Shown: in pieces, positions 45,845-55,422 of the stretch
Layout: each line of letters begins with the position of its first letter
How positions within the stretch are numbered: position 1 is the stretch's first letter
Origin: Ensifer adhaerens
GTDB taxonomy: Bacteria; Pseudomonadota; Alphaproteobacteria; Rhizobiales; Rhizobiaceae
DNA: 64,000 nucleotides
NCBI RefSeq assembly: GCF_020035535.1
Contig: NZ_CP083349.1
Coordinates: 1,240,001 to 1,304,000 of the forward strand
Direction of reading: 5' to 3'
Notes under the pieces: generated by a model
Seen by the model: the letters and a program-made list of their open reading frames with translations, nothing else
What the model was told of the DNA's origin: nothing
The model's database searches: none
Made by a program: the position numbers and the translations under genes

Positions 45845-46201
45845 ATGTTCAACTTCGATGATGCAAACAAGAAGAGCAAAGAAGCCATTGACGTGGCTGT
45901 AAAGAGCTACTCCGCTTGGACCAAGGGTCTCCAGGCTATCGCGACTGAAGCTGCTGATTTTTCCAAGAAGTCCTTCGAAGACGGCGTAGCGCACGTCGAG
46001 AAGCTCTCGAGCATCAAGAGTGTCGAAGCTGCATTCGAACTGCAGACCAATTTCATCAAGGCGAGCTACGAAGGCTTCGTCGCCGAGGCAACGAAGATCG
46101 GCGAAATGTACGCCGATCTCGCCAAGGATGCTTACAAGCCCTACGAGGCGCCGGTTGCCAAGGCAACGGCAGCAGTCAAGGCCGCCGCTGCCGCCGCCTG
46201 A
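45845..46201 (+). CDS. Phasin-family protein
   Basis: Phasins coat polyhydroxyalkanoate granules. This 118-residue protein shows the phasin_2 layout: a mostly amphipathic helical body (FDDANKKSKEAIDVAVKSYSAWTKGLQAIATEAADFSKKSFEDG, then FELQTNFIKASYEGFVAEATKIGEMYADLAKDAYKPYE) and an Ala/Lys-rich tail. AAGGAG precedes the ATG. With its own strong promoter and terminator it is an independent, probably highly expressed gene. Confidence 0.9.
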   Translation: MFNFDDANKKSKEAIDVAVKSYSAWTKGLQAIATEAADFSKKSFEDGVAHVEKLSSIKSVEAAFELQTNFIKASYEGFVAEATKIGEMYADLAKDAYKPYEAPVAKATAAVKAAAAAA

Positions 46202-46227
46202 TCGCTGGATACAGAGCAAGTTTCTCA

Positions 46228-46266
46228 AGGGCCGGTCGCAGCGATTGCGACCGGCCCTTTTGTTTT
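46228..46266 (+). terminator. Terminator after the phasin gene
   Basis: A 13-bp perfect GC-rich stem (46228-46240 with 46246-46258) is followed by TTTTGTTTT. Confidence 0.93.
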
Positions 46267-46441
46267 CTCGCTTTAGCTGTGAGCAGCCCGAAGAAAGTTG
46301 ATCAATCTTGCGCGCGGTCGTGCGATTATGATTGCAGTGCGTTGGTTCGGTCTTAAAATCTGGAAACGAACCATTAGATAAAGGGCAAGCACGCTGCGGC
46401 CAAGTTCAGTGGGGTCGCTGCTGTACAAGGAACTGACAAGA

Positions 46442-46795
46442 ATGATCGCCATGCCGGTCCGGATGCAGCAAGGTAGCGATGACGAGGGAAACGGCAACAA
46501 CCGCAGCACGTCCGTCATCACGCGTACCAAGCCGAAGACCAAAAAGCCGAGTTTGTATCGCGTTCTGCTTTTGAATGACGATTACACGCCGATGGAATTT
46601 GTCATCCATATCCTGGAGCGCTTCTTTCAGAAGAACCCGGAAGAGGCGACCCGCATCATGCTTCACGTCCACAATCATGGCGTGGGAGAGTGCGGCGTCT
46701 TCACCTATGAGGTCGCCGAAACCAAGGTGACGCAGGTGATGGATTTTGCCCGGCAGCATCAGCATCCGTTGCAATGCGTCATGGAAAAGAAATGA
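46442..46795 (+). CDS. clpS: ClpA adaptor ClpS
   Basis: ClpS binds N-degron substrates and hands them to ClpAP. The 117-residue protein contains the core [24 protein letters not shown] and HHG-type [21 protein letters not shown] segments that line the N-end pocket and contact ClpA. The ATG at 46442 gives the usual rhizobial start [15 protein letters not shown] lies upstream. An in-frame ATG at 46409 is rejected. clpA starts 9 bp after it. Confidence 0.95.
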   Translation: MIAMPVRMQQGSDDEGNGNNRSTSVITRTKPKTKKPSLYRVLLLNDDYTPMEFVIHILERFFQKNPEEATRIMLHVHNHGVGECGVFTYEVAETKVTQVMDFARQHQHPLQCVMEKK

Positions 46796-46804
46796 GGAAC
46801 TAAC

Positions 46805-49321
46805 GTGCCAACATTTTCGCCCAGTCTCGAAAAGGCGCTACACCAGGCACTGACTTTTGCCAACGAGCGCCACCATGAATACGCCACGCTCGAGCATCTG
46901 CTTCTGGCATTGATCGATGATGCCGACGCGGCGGCCGTGATGGGCGCCTGCAACGTCAATCTTGAGACGCTGCGCAAGACCGTGACGGATTATGTCGACA
47001 ACGAGCTTTCCAATCTCGTGACCGGCTACGACGAAGATTCCAAGCCGACGGCGGGCTTCCAGCGTGTCATCCAGCGCGCGGTCATCCACGTCCAGTCCTC
47101 CGGGCGCGAGGAAGTAACCGGCGCCAACGTGCTGGTCGCCATCTTCGCCGAGCGCGAGAGCCATGCCGCCTACTTCCTGCAGGAGCAGGAGATGACGCGT
47201 TACGACGCCGTCAACTTCATTTCGCATGGGATCGGCAAGCGGCCCGGCAGTTCGGAATCCCGGCCTGTGCGCGGCTCGGACGACCACGAGTCCGAGCAGA
47301 AACCTGCGCGCGACAACGAAGAGAGCAGCGCCAAGAAGCAGCAGGACGCCCTGACTGCCTATTGCGTCAACCTCAATGAAAAGGCGAAGTCCGGCAAGAT
47401 CGACCCGTTGATCGGTCGTCACGCCGAGGTGAACCGTACCATCCAGGTGCTGTGCCGCCGCTCGAAGAACAATCCGCTCTATGTCGGCGACCCCGGCGTC
47501 GGCAAGACGGCGATTGCCGAAGGTCTTGCCAAGCGGATCGTTGAAAAGAAGGTTCCGGAAGCACTGCAGGATGCGACCATCTTCTCGCTGGACATGGGCA
47601 CGTTGCTCGCCGGGACCCGCTACCGCGGCGATTTCGAAGAGCGCCTGAAGCAGGTCGTCAAGGAACTCGAGGACTACCCGGGCGCTGTCCTCTTCATCGA
47701 CGAGATCCACACCGTCATCGGTGCTGGTGCCACGTCCGGTGGCGCGATGGATGCGTCCAACCTCCTGAAGCCGGCACTGTCTTCCGGTGCGATCCGTTGC
47801 ATCGGTTCGACCACCTACAAGGAGTACCGCCAGTTCTTCGAGAAGGATCGGGCGCTCGTCCGCCGCTTCCAGAAGATCGACGTGAACGAACCGACGATTG
47901 CGGACGCGATCGAAATCATGAAGGGGCTGAAGCCTTACTTCGAGGAATATCACCATCTGAAATACTCGAACGAGGCGATCAAGGCCGCCGTCGAGCTTTC
48001 GGCCCGTTACATCAACGACCGCAAGCTGCCCGACAAGGCGATCGACGTGATCGACGAATCCGGTGCGGCACAGATGCTTTTGCCCGCCGGCAAGCGGCGC
48101 AAGCTGATCACCGAGAAGGAAATCGAAGCAACGATCGCGACGATGGCGCGTATTCCGCCGAAGACGGTTTCCAAGGACGACGAGGCTGTTCTTGCCAACC
48201 TCGAGCGGGAGCTGCGATCGGTCGTTTATGGCCAGGACCTGGCGATCGAAGCACTCGCTTCGTCGATCAAGCTGGCGCGGGCCGGCCTGCGTGAACCGAA
48301 CAAGCCTATCGGCTGCTACGTCTTCTCCGGCCCAACCGGCGTCGGCAAGACGGAAGTCGCCAAGCAGCTTGCCACGTCGCTCGGCGTCGAACTCCTGCGC
48401 TTCGACATGTCGGAATACATGGAGCGGCATACGGTTTCGCGTCTGCTCGGTGCACCTCCCGGCTATGTCGGCTTCGACCAGGGCGGCCTCCTGACCGATG
48501 GCGTCGACCAGCATCCGCATTGCGTGCTGTTGCTCGACGAAATCGAAAAGGCCCATCCGGACCTGTTCAACATCCTGTTGCAGGTCATGGATCACGGCTC
48601 GCTGACCGATCACAACGGCAAGAAGATCGACTTCCGTAACGTCATCCTGATCATGACGACCAATGCCGGCGCATCGGAAATGGCCCGGGCCGCCATCGGC
48701 TTCGGTTCTTCCAAGCGTACGGGCGAAGACGAAGAGGCGTTGAACCGCCTGTTCACGCCGGAATTCCGCAACCGTCTGGATGCTGTCATTCCGTTTGCTT
48801 CGCTGCCGACCCCGGTCATCCACCAGGTGGTGCAGAAGTTCGTCATGCAGCTGGAGACGCAGCTTGCCGAGCGCAACGTCACCTTCGACCTCGCGCCCGA
48901 GGCAATCGCCTGGCTCGCCGAGAAGGGTTACGACGAGAAGATGGGTGCCCGGCCGCTGGCCCGGGTCATCCAGGAAAACATCAAGAAGCCGCTTGCCGAT
49001 GAGATCCTCTTCGGCAAGCTCAAGAAGGGCGGCGTCGTCAAGGTGACGATCGGCACCAAGGCCGACGGCACCAAGGGCCTGCTGCTCGATGCGGTTCCGG
49101 AGACAACGCCGATCAAGCCGAAGGCGGAGGTTTCCCGCCCGGCGATGAAGGCGACGAAGCCGAAGAAGGCCGAGGACAAGGAAGAAGTGGGCGCCGAGTC
49201 GGCACCGAAGTCCAAGCCGAAGAAGGCGACCGCCAAGGCATCGTCCGATGGCGAAGCCGGGGCCGGCGACGCGGCTCCAAGAAAGGGCCGCACGGTGCCG
49301 AAGGTGCCGCGCAAGAAATAG
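46805..49321 (+). CDS. clpA: ATP-dependent Clp protease ATPase ClpA
   Basis: ClpA is the double-ring AAA+ unfoldase of ClpAP. It has the Clp N-domain (about 1-145), first Walker A GDPGVGKT (228-235) and second Walker A GPTGVGKT (509-516), with Walker B sites VLFIDEIHT and VLLLDEIEKAHPD. At 838 residues it is longer than E. coli ClpA (758) because of a Lys/Pro/Ala-rich C-terminal tail from about residue 770 to the end. It is co-transcribed with clpS and followed by a strong terminator. Confidence 0.96.
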   Translation: MPTFSPSLEKALHQALTFANERHHEYATLEHLLLALIDDADAAAVMGACNVNLETLRKTVTDYVDNELSNLVTGYDEDSKPTAGFQRVIQRAVIHVQSSGREEVTGANVLVAIFAERESHAAYFLQEQEMTRYDAVNFISHGIGKRPGSSESRPVRGSDDHESEQKPARDNEESSAKKQQDALTAYCVNLNEKAKSGKIDPLIGRHAEVNRTIQVLCRRSKNNPLYVGDPGVGKTAIAEGLAKRIVEKKVPEALQDATIFSLDMGTLLAGTRYRGDFEERLKQVVKELEDYPGAVLFIDEIHTVIGAGATSGGAMDASNLLKPALSSGAIRCIGSTTYKEYRQFFEKDRALVRRFQKIDVNEPTIADAIEIMKGLKPYFEEYHHLKYSNEAIKAAVELSARYINDRKLPDKAIDVIDESGAAQMLLPAGKRRKLITEKEIEATIATMARIPPKTVSKDDEAVLANLERELRSVVYGQDLAIEALASSIKLARAGLREPNKPIGCYVFSGPTGVGKTEVAKQLATSLGVELLRFDMSEYMERHTVSRLLGAPPGYVGFDQGGLLTDGVDQHPHCVLLLDEIEKAHPDLFNILLQVMDHGSLTDHNGKKIDFRNVILIMTTNAGASEMARAAIGFGSSKRTGEDEEALNRLFTPEFRNRLDAVIPFASLPTPVIHQVVQKFVMQLETQLAERNVTFDLAPEAIAWLAEKGYDEKMGARPLARVIQENIKKPLADEILFGKLKKGGVVKVTIGTKADGTKGLLLDAVPETTPIKPKAEVSRPAMKATKPKKAEDKEEVGAESAPKSKPKKATAKASSDGEAGAGDAAPRKGRTVPKVPRKK

Positions 49322-49341
49322 GCCCTCGCAAGAGATGTTCG

Positions 49342-49377
49342 ACGGTGCCGGATGCAAGCCATCCGGCACCGTTTTTC
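49342..49377 (+). terminator. Terminator after clpA
   Basis: A 13-bp perfect stem (49342-49354 with 49360-49372, loop CAAGC) is followed by TTTTTC. It lies only 20 bp after the clpA stop. Confidence 0.93.
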
Positions 49378-49404
49378 TGAATCCAAGATAATCCGGAATG
49401 GCCG

Positions 49405-50142
49405 ATGAAGAAGGAAGAAGACGAGCAATCATCGCTCGCCTGGTTCGGAAAGGGTATGCGCGGCATCTTCAGCCTGCCGGCCTTCATCCTGATGCTGTCC
49501 TTCGTCGGCTTCTGTTCGCTGACGGCCCAGGCCGGTATTCCGGTGGAGCAGGTCGTTTTCATGGTCGGCATGGTCTGGGCGCTGCCGGCCAAGGTCATCC
49601 TCGTCAGTTCGATGATGAGCGGCGCGAACCTGGCGGCCGCCTTCCTCGCGGTCTCGCTCTCCTCCGTCCGGCTGATGCCGATGGTTGCGGCGCTCGTTCC
49701 GGAACTGCGGACATCGCGGACGCCGACCTGGCTGCTCCTGTTCCTGTCGCATTTCGTCGCGATCACCGCCTGGGTGTTCGCGATGGAGAAGGTACCGAAG
49801 GTGCCGCGTGAGCGGCGCGTTGCCTTCTTTGCCGGCTTCGGCATCACGTTGGTTGCGGCCAACATGCTGCTCGTCGCCGTTGTCTATCACTTCGTCGCCG
49901 ATTTCCCGCCGATCGCTGCCGGCTGCCTGTTCTTCCTGACGCCGGTCTACTTCCTCGCCTCGATCTGGCATTCGGCGCGTCACCCGGTGGTGTACGTCGC
50001 GCTGCTCTTCGGCCTTGCCGGCGGGCCGCTGTTCTATTGGCTGTTGCCGGAGTTCGACATCCTGCTCGCCGGCATCGTCGGTGGCACGCTCGCCTGGCTG
50101 GCCGAGCGCCTCTGGCGTCGCCACAAGGAGGTGAGCGCATGA
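49405..50142 (+). CDS. azlC: AzlC-family branched-chain amino-acid exporter subunit
   Basis: This 245-residue inner-membrane protein has about seven helices and belongs to the AzlC family, the large subunit of exporters for branched-chain amino acids and their analogues (YgaZ in E. coli). Recognisable segments are SLPAFILMLSFVGFCSLTAQAGIPVEQVVFMVGMVWALPAKVILVSSMMSGANLAAAFLAVSLSSVRLMPM. It overlaps the AzlD-like gene by 4 bp, so both subunits are made together. Confidence 0.85.
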   Translation: MKKEEDEQSSLAWFGKGMRGIFSLPAFILMLSFVGFCSLTAQAGIPVEQVVFMVGMVWALPAKVILVSSMMSGANLAAAFLAVSLSSVRLMPMVAALVPELRTSRTPTWLLLFLSHFVAITAWVFAMEKVPKVPRERRVAFFAGFGITLVAANMLLVAVVYHFVADFPPIAAGCLFFLTPVYFLASIWHSARHPVVYVALLFGLAGGPLFYWLLPEFDILLAGIVGGTLAWLAERLWRRHKEVSA

Positions 50143-50483
50143 CGTGGCAGGACGGTTGGTGGGCCTATGCCTTCATCGCGATCGCCGGCTGGTTGGCAAC
50201 CGACATCTGGCGCTGGCTTGGCGTTATCGCCGGCAACAAGCTGCGGGATGATTCCGAGGCGTTGAATTGGGTGAGGGCGGTCGCGACCGCGCTTGTCGCG
50301 GCGGTCATCGCAAAGCTCATCCTTTATCCGACAGGCGTACTCGAACAATCTCCGCTCTGGCTGCGTGTAGGTGCCGTCGCACTAGGGGCTGCTGCCTTCT
50401 TCCTGTTCGGGCGAAAGCCGGCAATCGGGATCGCGACCGCCATCGCAGGGCTGGCCGTGGGGCTCTGGTCGCTCGGCTTCTAA
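50139..50483 (+). CDS. AzlD-like small exporter subunit
   Basis: This 114-residue protein has four hydrophobic helices (WAYAFIAIAGWLATDIW, RAVATALVAAVIAKLILY, LRVGAVALGAAAFFLF, IGIATAIAGLAVGLW), the layout of AzlD, the small partner of AzlC. The ATG at 50139 overlaps the azlC stop (ATGA), which supports translational coupling and this start over an in-frame one inside azlC. Confidence 0.82.
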   Translation: MTWQDGWWAYAFIAIAGWLATDIWRWLGVIAGNKLRDDSEALNWVRAVATALVAAVIAKLILYPTGVLEQSPLWLRVGAVALGAAAFFLFGRKPAIGIATAIAGLAVGLWSLGF

Positions 50484-50583
50484 GCGCTCACCTGGGCCGA
50501 AGGCCGGTGGACCGAGAAAGTCATCCGCCGAGCCGTGAAGCCGACCCGGCGATAAACATTTCCAAACCAGATTGGAGGCGCGA

Positions 50584-51000
50584 TCAGAGCGCCTGCCGAA
50601 CCTTTTCGGCATTGGCCGCAAGTACCGCGCCATCTTCCATCGTGCCGGAATGCGGCTTCAGCGGCACGCCTGCGCGCCGCGGAATGACGTGGAAGTGCAG
50701 ATGGAAGACAGACTGTCCGGCGGGGGCTTCGTTGAACTGCATGACCGTCACGCCATCGGCGTCGAAGGCGTCCTTCGCTGCGACCGCCAGTTTCTGCACC
50801 GTCGCGATCAGCGCCGGCAGCGTCGCCGCATCGGCATCGAGCAGGTTGCGCGAGGGCGCCTTCGGAACGACGAGCAGGTGGCCTTCGGCCTGCGGCATGA
50901 CATCCATGAACGCGATCGTCGCATCATCCTCGTAGACGCGGTGCGAGGGGATTTCGCCGCGCAGGATCTTGGCGAAGATGTTGTTGTCGTCGTAGCTCAT
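50584..51000 (-). CDS. HIT-family nucleotide hydrolase
   Basis: This 138-residue histidine-triad protein has the catalytic HLHFHV (H100, H102, H104) and the usual NIFAKILRGEIPSHRVYEDD start. Family members hydrolyse AMP-lysine or dinucleoside polyphosphates. It is the last gene of a four-gene minus-strand set (ridA, GDPD, COG3146, HIT), 48 bp after the previous one. Confidence 0.92.
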   Translation of the reverse strand: MSYDDNNIFAKILRGEIPSHRVYEDDATIAFMDVMPQAEGHLLVVPKAPSRNLLDADAATLPALIATVQKLAVAAKDAFDADGVTVMQFNEAPAGQSVFHLHFHVIPRRAGVPLKPHSGTMEDGAVLAANAEKVRQAL

Positions 51001-51048
51001 TGTTGTTCCTCGTGAATTGGCGCGGGCAGGCCTCGACTGAAAAGTCGT

Positions 51049-52236
51049 TCAGTCGTCTTGCCGCTCACCTTTGCGGAAAGGGCCGTGTTCTGCAAGAATC
51101 TCGCCCGTTTCCTCCACATCCCTGCGCTCGCGTTGAAGATAGTCGGCAACCGCGCGGGCGAGCCCTGGATGCGTAATGAAATGCGCGGAATGCGTGGTGA
51201 TGGGCATGTAGCCGCGCGCAAGCTTGTGCTCACCCTGGGCACCGGCCTCGACCCGTTTCAACCCTTTGGCGATCGCGAAGTCGATCGCCTGGTGGTAGCA
51301 AACCTCGAAATGCAGGAACGGATGGTCCTCGATGCAACCCCAGTGGCGGCCATAGAGCGCATCGCCGCCGATGAAGTTGATCGCGCCGGCAATGTAGCGG
51401 CCGTTGCGGCGAGCCATCACCAGCAGGATATCGTCCGCCATGCGTTCGCCGATCAGCGAATAGAAGGCGCGCGTCAGATAGGGACGCCCCCATTTGCGGC
51501 CGCCAGTGTCCATGTAGAAGGCGAAGAACTGGTCCCAGATCGCTTCCGTCAGGTCGCTGCCGGTCAGCCAGTCGATCGAGATGCCGTTTTCGACCGCAGC
51601 CCGGCGTTCCTTTTTGAGTGCCTTGCGCTTGCGTGAGGCAAGGGTTTCCAGGAAATCGGCGTGCGATCCGAAGCCTTCGTTGGTGAAATGGAACTGCTGG
51701 TCGGTGCGGTGCAGGAACCCGGCGCGCTCGAGGGCCGGCATCTCGGCTTCTGGCACGAAGGTCACATGCGCCGAGGAAACGTCGTGTCTGCGCGCAAGCT
51801 CCTTCAGGCCCGCGGCAAGTGCATCCTGAACGGCGCCCTGATTTTCACCTGGCGCGGCAAGCAGTCTCGGTCCGGTGGCCGGCGTGAAAGGGATGGAGCT
51901 TTGCAGTTTCGGGTAATAGTGCCCGCCCGCCCGCTCGAAAGCGTCGGCCCAGCCATGGTCGAAGACATATTCGCCCTGGCTGTGGTTCTTCAGGTAGCAG
52001 ACAAGGCCGCCGCGCAGATGCCCGTCCGATCCTTCCAGAAGCAGGTGCTGGCCGAGCCAGCCCGTCTTGGCCGTCGCCGAGCCGGACTCCTCGAGGGCGG
52101 AGAGATAGGCATGCGAAAGGAAGGGATTGTAGACGCCGCCGGGAAACGCCTTCGATGCACCGGAAAGCACGTTCCAGCGTGCTGCCGGCACATCGGCGAA
52201 GGACTGGGCTATGCGGATGGTGACGGCGTCTGACAT
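51049..52236 (-). CDS. COG3146/DUF482 FemAB-like GNAT protein
   Basis: This 395-residue protein is of the COG3146 type, annotated as a peptidoglycan biosynthesis/recognition or GNAT-like protein. Family phrases seen include NPFLSHAYLSALEESGSA, YYPKLQSSIPFTPATGPRLL, LASRKRKALKKERRAA, FYMDTGGRKWGRPYLTRAFY and GAQGEHKLARGYMPITTHSAH. The substrate is unknown; a transfer of an acyl or aminoacyl group is likely from the fold. It starts 4 bp after the GDPD stop. Confidence 0.85.
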   Translation of the reverse strand: MSDAVTIRIAQSFADVPAARWNVLSGASKAFPGGVYNPFLSHAYLSALEESGSATAKTGWLGQHLLLEGSDGHLRGGLVCYLKNHSQGEYVFDHGWADAFERAGGHYYPKLQSSIPFTPATGPRLLAAPGENQGAVQDALAAGLKELARRHDVSSAHVTFVPEAEMPALERAGFLHRTDQQFHFTNEGFGSHADFLETLASRKRKALKKERRAAVENGISIDWLTGSDLTEAIWDQFFAFYMDTGGRKWGRPYLTRAFYSLIGERMADDILLVMARRNGRYIAGAINFIGGDALYGRHWGCIEDHPFLHFEVCYHQAIDFAIAKGLKRVEAGAQGEHKLARGYMPITTHSAHFITHPGLARAVADYLQRERRDVEETGEILAEHGPFRKGERQDD

Positions 52237-52240
52237 CAGC

Positions 52241-52966
52241 TCAGGAAACCAGAGCCTCCCGCGGGTCGAAACCCTCGAAGGTCATCTGGTCCGCGTGGGC
52301 GAAAGTATAGGCCTCGGCCTGCCGGTCGCGCACGGTCCAGGTGATGATCGTCTTGCCGAGTGTCCGCTCCTTGGTGATGAACGAGTTCGGCAGGTGGCCG
52401 TAGTGGTAGGAGATGAAGTCGAGCCCGAGCTGCATCGCTTCCTCATGCACGAAGAAGGTCTCCGGATTGGCGCCTTCCGCGGTCAGGCCCAGCGGGTAGG
52501 GCGCGTCGAGCGCCTTCAGGTCCTTGAGCAGCCAGTGATCGAAGCTCATCAGGGCGACGTGGCCCTTGTAACCTTCCAGCGTCTCCAGCACCGCGGCTGC
52601 AAAGCCCTCGTCGTCGTCCTTGCGGCCCTTGAGTTCGATAACGAGGGGCACCTTGCCGTTGACCAGGCGCAGCATCTGCGTCAGCGTCGGCACCTTGTCC
52701 TTCGTCCCGCCGATCGCCATTAGGCCGAGCTCGCCGGCCGTGCGTGATCGAACGTCGCCCTTGATGCCGCAAAGCCGCTGGGTGTCGTCGTCATGGAAAA
52801 CCACCGGGACACTGTCGGCGGTGTACTGGAGGTCGCACTCGATGGCGAAGCCGGCATCGACGGCGCGGGAGAATGCCGAAAGCGTGTTCTCCCACACTTG
52901 CTTGTTCATGTCGTGATAGCCGCGATGAGCGATCGGTTGGGCCTTCAGCCAGGAAATATCAGCCAT
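52241..52966 (-). CDS. Glycerophosphodiester phosphodiesterase
   Basis: This 241-residue TIM-barrel enzyme would hydrolyse glycerophosphodiesters to glycerol 3-phosphate and an alcohol. Catalytic and metal residues are visible: H14-R15 in AHRG, E43 and D45 in AIECDLQ, H58-D59 in FHDD, and the ELKG Glu near residue 112. No signal peptide is present, so it is cytoplasmic. It is in the ridA-GDPD-COG3146-HIT group. Confidence 0.92.
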   Translation of the reverse strand: MADISWLKAQPIAHRGYHDMNKQVWENTLSAFSRAVDAGFAIECDLQYTADSVPVVFHDDDTQRLCGIKGDVRSRTAGELGLMAIGGTKDKVPTLTQMLRLVNGKVPLVIELKGRKDDDEGFAAAVLETLEGYKGHVALMSFDHWLLKDLKALDAPYPLGLTAEGANPETFFVHEEAMQLGLDFISYHYGHLPNSFITKERTLGKTIITWTVRDRQAEAYTFAHADQMTFEGFDPREALVS

Positions 52967-52980
52967 GGTGGGGACCTTAA

Positions 52981-53448
52981 TCAGGCGATCTCTATAACGG
53001 CGTCGATCTCGACGGCGGCATTGAAGGGCAGCGAGGCCATACCGACAGCGGCGCGGGCATGCTTGCCGGCTTCACCGAGCGCGGTGGCGAGCAGATTGGA
53101 GGCGCCGTTGATGACGAGATGCTGCTCCACGAATTCCGGCGTCGAGGCGACGAAGCCGTTGATCTTCACCAGACGACGGATGCGGCCAAGGTCGCCACCG
53201 AGCGCCGATTTTGCCTGGGCGAGGATGTTGATCGAGCAGAGTTCGGCAGCGCGTTGCGCACGGGCGACGTCGACGTCCTTGCCGACAATGCCTGTCACGG
53301 CGACCTTCCCGTCCTCCATCGGAAGCTGTCCCGAGATATAGAGCGTCGAGCCGCTGATGACGTACGGCACGTAGTTCGCGACCGGCGTCGCAGCCTGGGG
53401 AAGGGTGACGCCGAGGTCCTTGAGGCGCGTTTCGATCTCTGCAGACAT
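52981..53448 (-). CDS. RidA-family enamine/imine deaminase
   Basis: This 155-residue RidA (YjgF/UK114) relative would protect PLP enzymes by hydrolysing reactive enamines. It matches the longer RidA subgroup with YVISGSTLYISGQLP, RAAELCSINILAQAKSALGG, VKINGFVASTPEFVEQHLVINGAS and the C-terminal ASLPFNAAVEIDAVIEIA. The arginine of the canonical RidA active site is not present in the usual place, typical of subgroups 4-7. The ATG at 53448 follows GGAG. Confidence 0.88.
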   Translation of the reverse strand: MSAEIETRLKDLGVTLPQAATPVANYVPYVISGSTLYISGQLPMEDGKVAVTGIVGKDVDVARAQRAAELCSINILAQAKSALGGDLGRIRRLVKINGFVASTPEFVEQHLVINGASNLLATALGEAGKHARAAVGMASLPFNAAVEIDAVIEIA

Positions 53449-53593
53449 GGAAAGCTCCATTGTTGTCTTTTGTGTTAAAATCCTGCATTCAGGCCGGATC
53501 GCGGCGGGCACCGGCTTTTTCCTGCAAACACCGCCTCGCTTCTGCCGAACGCTTGTTTATAGCATTGCCGGCGAGTCCAACAGGAGGAAACGG

Positions 53594-54421
53594 ATGTTTC
53601 ATAAAGGCTTCGGTCTCGTCACTCTGCGCAGCGTTTGTTTCGCCGTCATGACGGCGTCAGGCGCTACGGCGGCGAGTGCGAATGTCCTCGTGCCGCATCG
53701 CGCCGTCTATGATCTTGAGCTCAAGGATGCGTCGGATCGTTCGGGCATTGCCGGAATGTATGGCCGCATGGTCTATGAATTTAATGGGTCCGCCTGCGAG
53801 GGGTATACGGTCAGCTTCCGATTCGTCACCCAGGTCGACACCGGTGAGGAGGTGCGCCTCACCGACCAGCAGACGACCACCTACGAAGACCTGAAGAACG
53901 GCAATTTCCGCTTCCTGACGCGCTCCTTCACCGACGAGAAACTGGACAAGGAAGTTCGCGGAACCGCGCATGAGGAAAAGTCCGGCGTCAAGGTGGAGCT
54001 GACCGCGCCCGACAAGCGCGAAGTGGAGCTTGCGGCCAGCCGCTTCCCGACCGCCCATATGATGGAAGTGATCTCGCGGGCGAAGAAGGGAGAAAGCCTG
54101 TTCGAAGCACGCATCTTCGATGGCTCCGATTCGGGCGACAAGACGCTGATTACCTCGACCTTCGTTGGTAAATCGCGCAAACCTACCGCCGATGAGCCGG
54201 ATGCCGGCAAGGCGGGCAAGTTCGGCAGCGAAGCCTATTGGCCGGTAACGATCTCCTATTTCAACGATGACAAGAGCGGCGACGCGCTGCCGATCTACCG
54301 CATGTCGTTCAAACTCTACGAAAACGGGATCACTCGCGACCTGACGATGGACTACGGCGATTTCGTGCTGACCGGCAAGCTCGCAGACCTTGAAGTATTC
54401 AAATCCGAGGACTGTAAATAG
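53594..54421 (+). CDS. eipB: Periplasmic envelope-integrity protein EipB (DUF1849)
   Basis: EipB is a conserved alphaproteobacterial periplasmic beta-spiral protein needed for envelope integrity in Brucella. This 275-residue protein has a signal peptide (about 1-29, ASAN) and two cysteines, C68 and C274, at the positions of the Brucella disulfide (C69-C278). Typical segments are PHRAVYDLELKDASDRSGI, RMVYEFNGSACEGY and the C-terminal FKLYENGITRDLTMDYGDF. The ATG at 53594 follows GGAGGAAA. Confidence 0.92.
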   Translation: MFHKGFGLVTLRSVCFAVMTASGATAASANVLVPHRAVYDLELKDASDRSGIAGMYGRMVYEFNGSACEGYTVSFRFVTQVDTGEEVRLTDQQTTTYEDLKNGNFRFLTRSFTDEKLDKEVRGTAHEEKSGVKVELTAPDKREVELAASRFPTAHMMEVISRAKKGESLFEARIFDGSDSGDKTLITSTFVGKSRKPTADEPDAGKAGKFGSEAYWPVTISYFNDDKSGDALPIYRMSFKLYENGITRDLTMDYGDFVLTGKLADLEVFKSEDCK

Positions 54422-54460
54422 TAGATCCCGCCAAAAAGCGGCTTTCGCGACTTGATTTTC

Positions 54461-54488
54461 TGGGCAGCAGCCGTTAAGGGGCTGCCCA
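54461..54488 (+). other. Stem-loop in the rpsB leader
   Basis: TGGGCAGC (54461-54468) pairs with GCTGCCCA (54481-54488). It lies 40 bp after eipB and 116 bp before rpsB, with no T-run. It may end the eipB message or be part of an S2 autoregulatory leader. Confidence 0.45.
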
Positions 54489-54604
54489 TTCCACACGTGA
54501 GGCATGGGATGTTCCGGGAGAAATCCGGATCGTTCCGCCGGTGGGCGTTTTCGAAAGAAGAGCTCGACGTCTCGCGGAGGTTCAACCGGAAAAGGAGAAA
54601 AGGC

Positions 54605-55372
54605 ATGGCATTGCCTGATTTTAGCATGCGCCAGCTGCTTGAAGCTGGTGTTCACTTCGGCCACCAGACGCACCGCTGGAACCCGAAGATGAAGCCCTAC
54701 ATCTTCGGCGATCGTAACAACGTTCACATCATCGACCTCGCACAGACCGTTCCGATGCTGTCGCGCGCCCTGCAGATCGTTAGCGACACCGTCGCCAACG
54801 GCGGCCGCGTCCTGTTCGTCGGCACCAAGCGCCAGGCTTCGGAAATCATCGCTGACGCTGCCAAGCGTTCGGCCCAGTACTACGTCAATGCTCGCTGGCT
54901 CGGCGGCATGATGACCAACTGGAAGACGATTTCGAACTCGATCCAGCGCCTGCGCAAGCTCGACGAAATCCTCGCTTCGGAAGCTTCGGGCTTCACGAAG
55001 AAGGAACGCCTGAACCTTGAGCGCGAACGCGAAAAGCTCAACCGCGCTCTCGGCGGTATCCGCGATATGGGCGGCACACCGGACCTGATGTTCATCATCG
55101 ACACCAACAAGGAATCGATTGCGATCGACGAAGCCAAGCGCCTTGGCATCCCGGTTGTTGCCGTTATCGACTCCAACTGCGATCCGGACCAGATCGACTA
55201 CCCGATCCCGGGCAACGACGACGCCTCGCGTGCGATCGCTCTCTACTGCGACCTGATCGCTCGTGCAGCTATCGACGGCATCGCCCGTCAGCAGGGCGCA
55301 TCGGGCCGTGATCTCGGCGCATCGGCTGAAGCTATGGTCGAGCCGGCGCTCGACGAAGCCTCCGAAGCCTGA
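54605..55372 (+). CDS. rpsB: 30S ribosomal protein S2
   Basis: S2 joins late in 30S assembly and holds S1. The 255-residue sequence has the diagnostic [48 protein letters not shown] and the second signature [22 protein letters not shown] stretch (here with SNCDPD). The ATG at 54605 follows GGAGAAAAGG. As in most bacteria tsf follows. Confidence 0.98.
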   Translation: MALPDFSMRQLLEAGVHFGHQTHRWNPKMKPYIFGDRNNVHIIDLAQTVPMLSRALQIVSDTVANGGRVLFVGTKRQASEIIADAAKRSAQYYVNARWLGGMMTNWKTISNSIQRLRKLDEILASEASGFTKKERLNLEREREKLNRALGGIRDMGGTPDLMFIIDTNKESIAIDEAKRLGIPVVAVIDSNCDPDQIDYPIPGNDDASRAIALYCDLIARAAIDGIARQQGASGRDLGASAEAMVEPALDEASEA

Positions 55373-55422
55373 TCGGACGGCGCGGCGGGCTATCACCGCC
55401 GCACCAATCTATTATCGGGGCG

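Noticed and set aside
46838..49432. Open frame of about 864 codons on the minus strand opposite clpA
   Set aside because: Same explanation: an antisense frame of a GC-rich conserved gene, with no recognisable domain and no ribosome-binding site.
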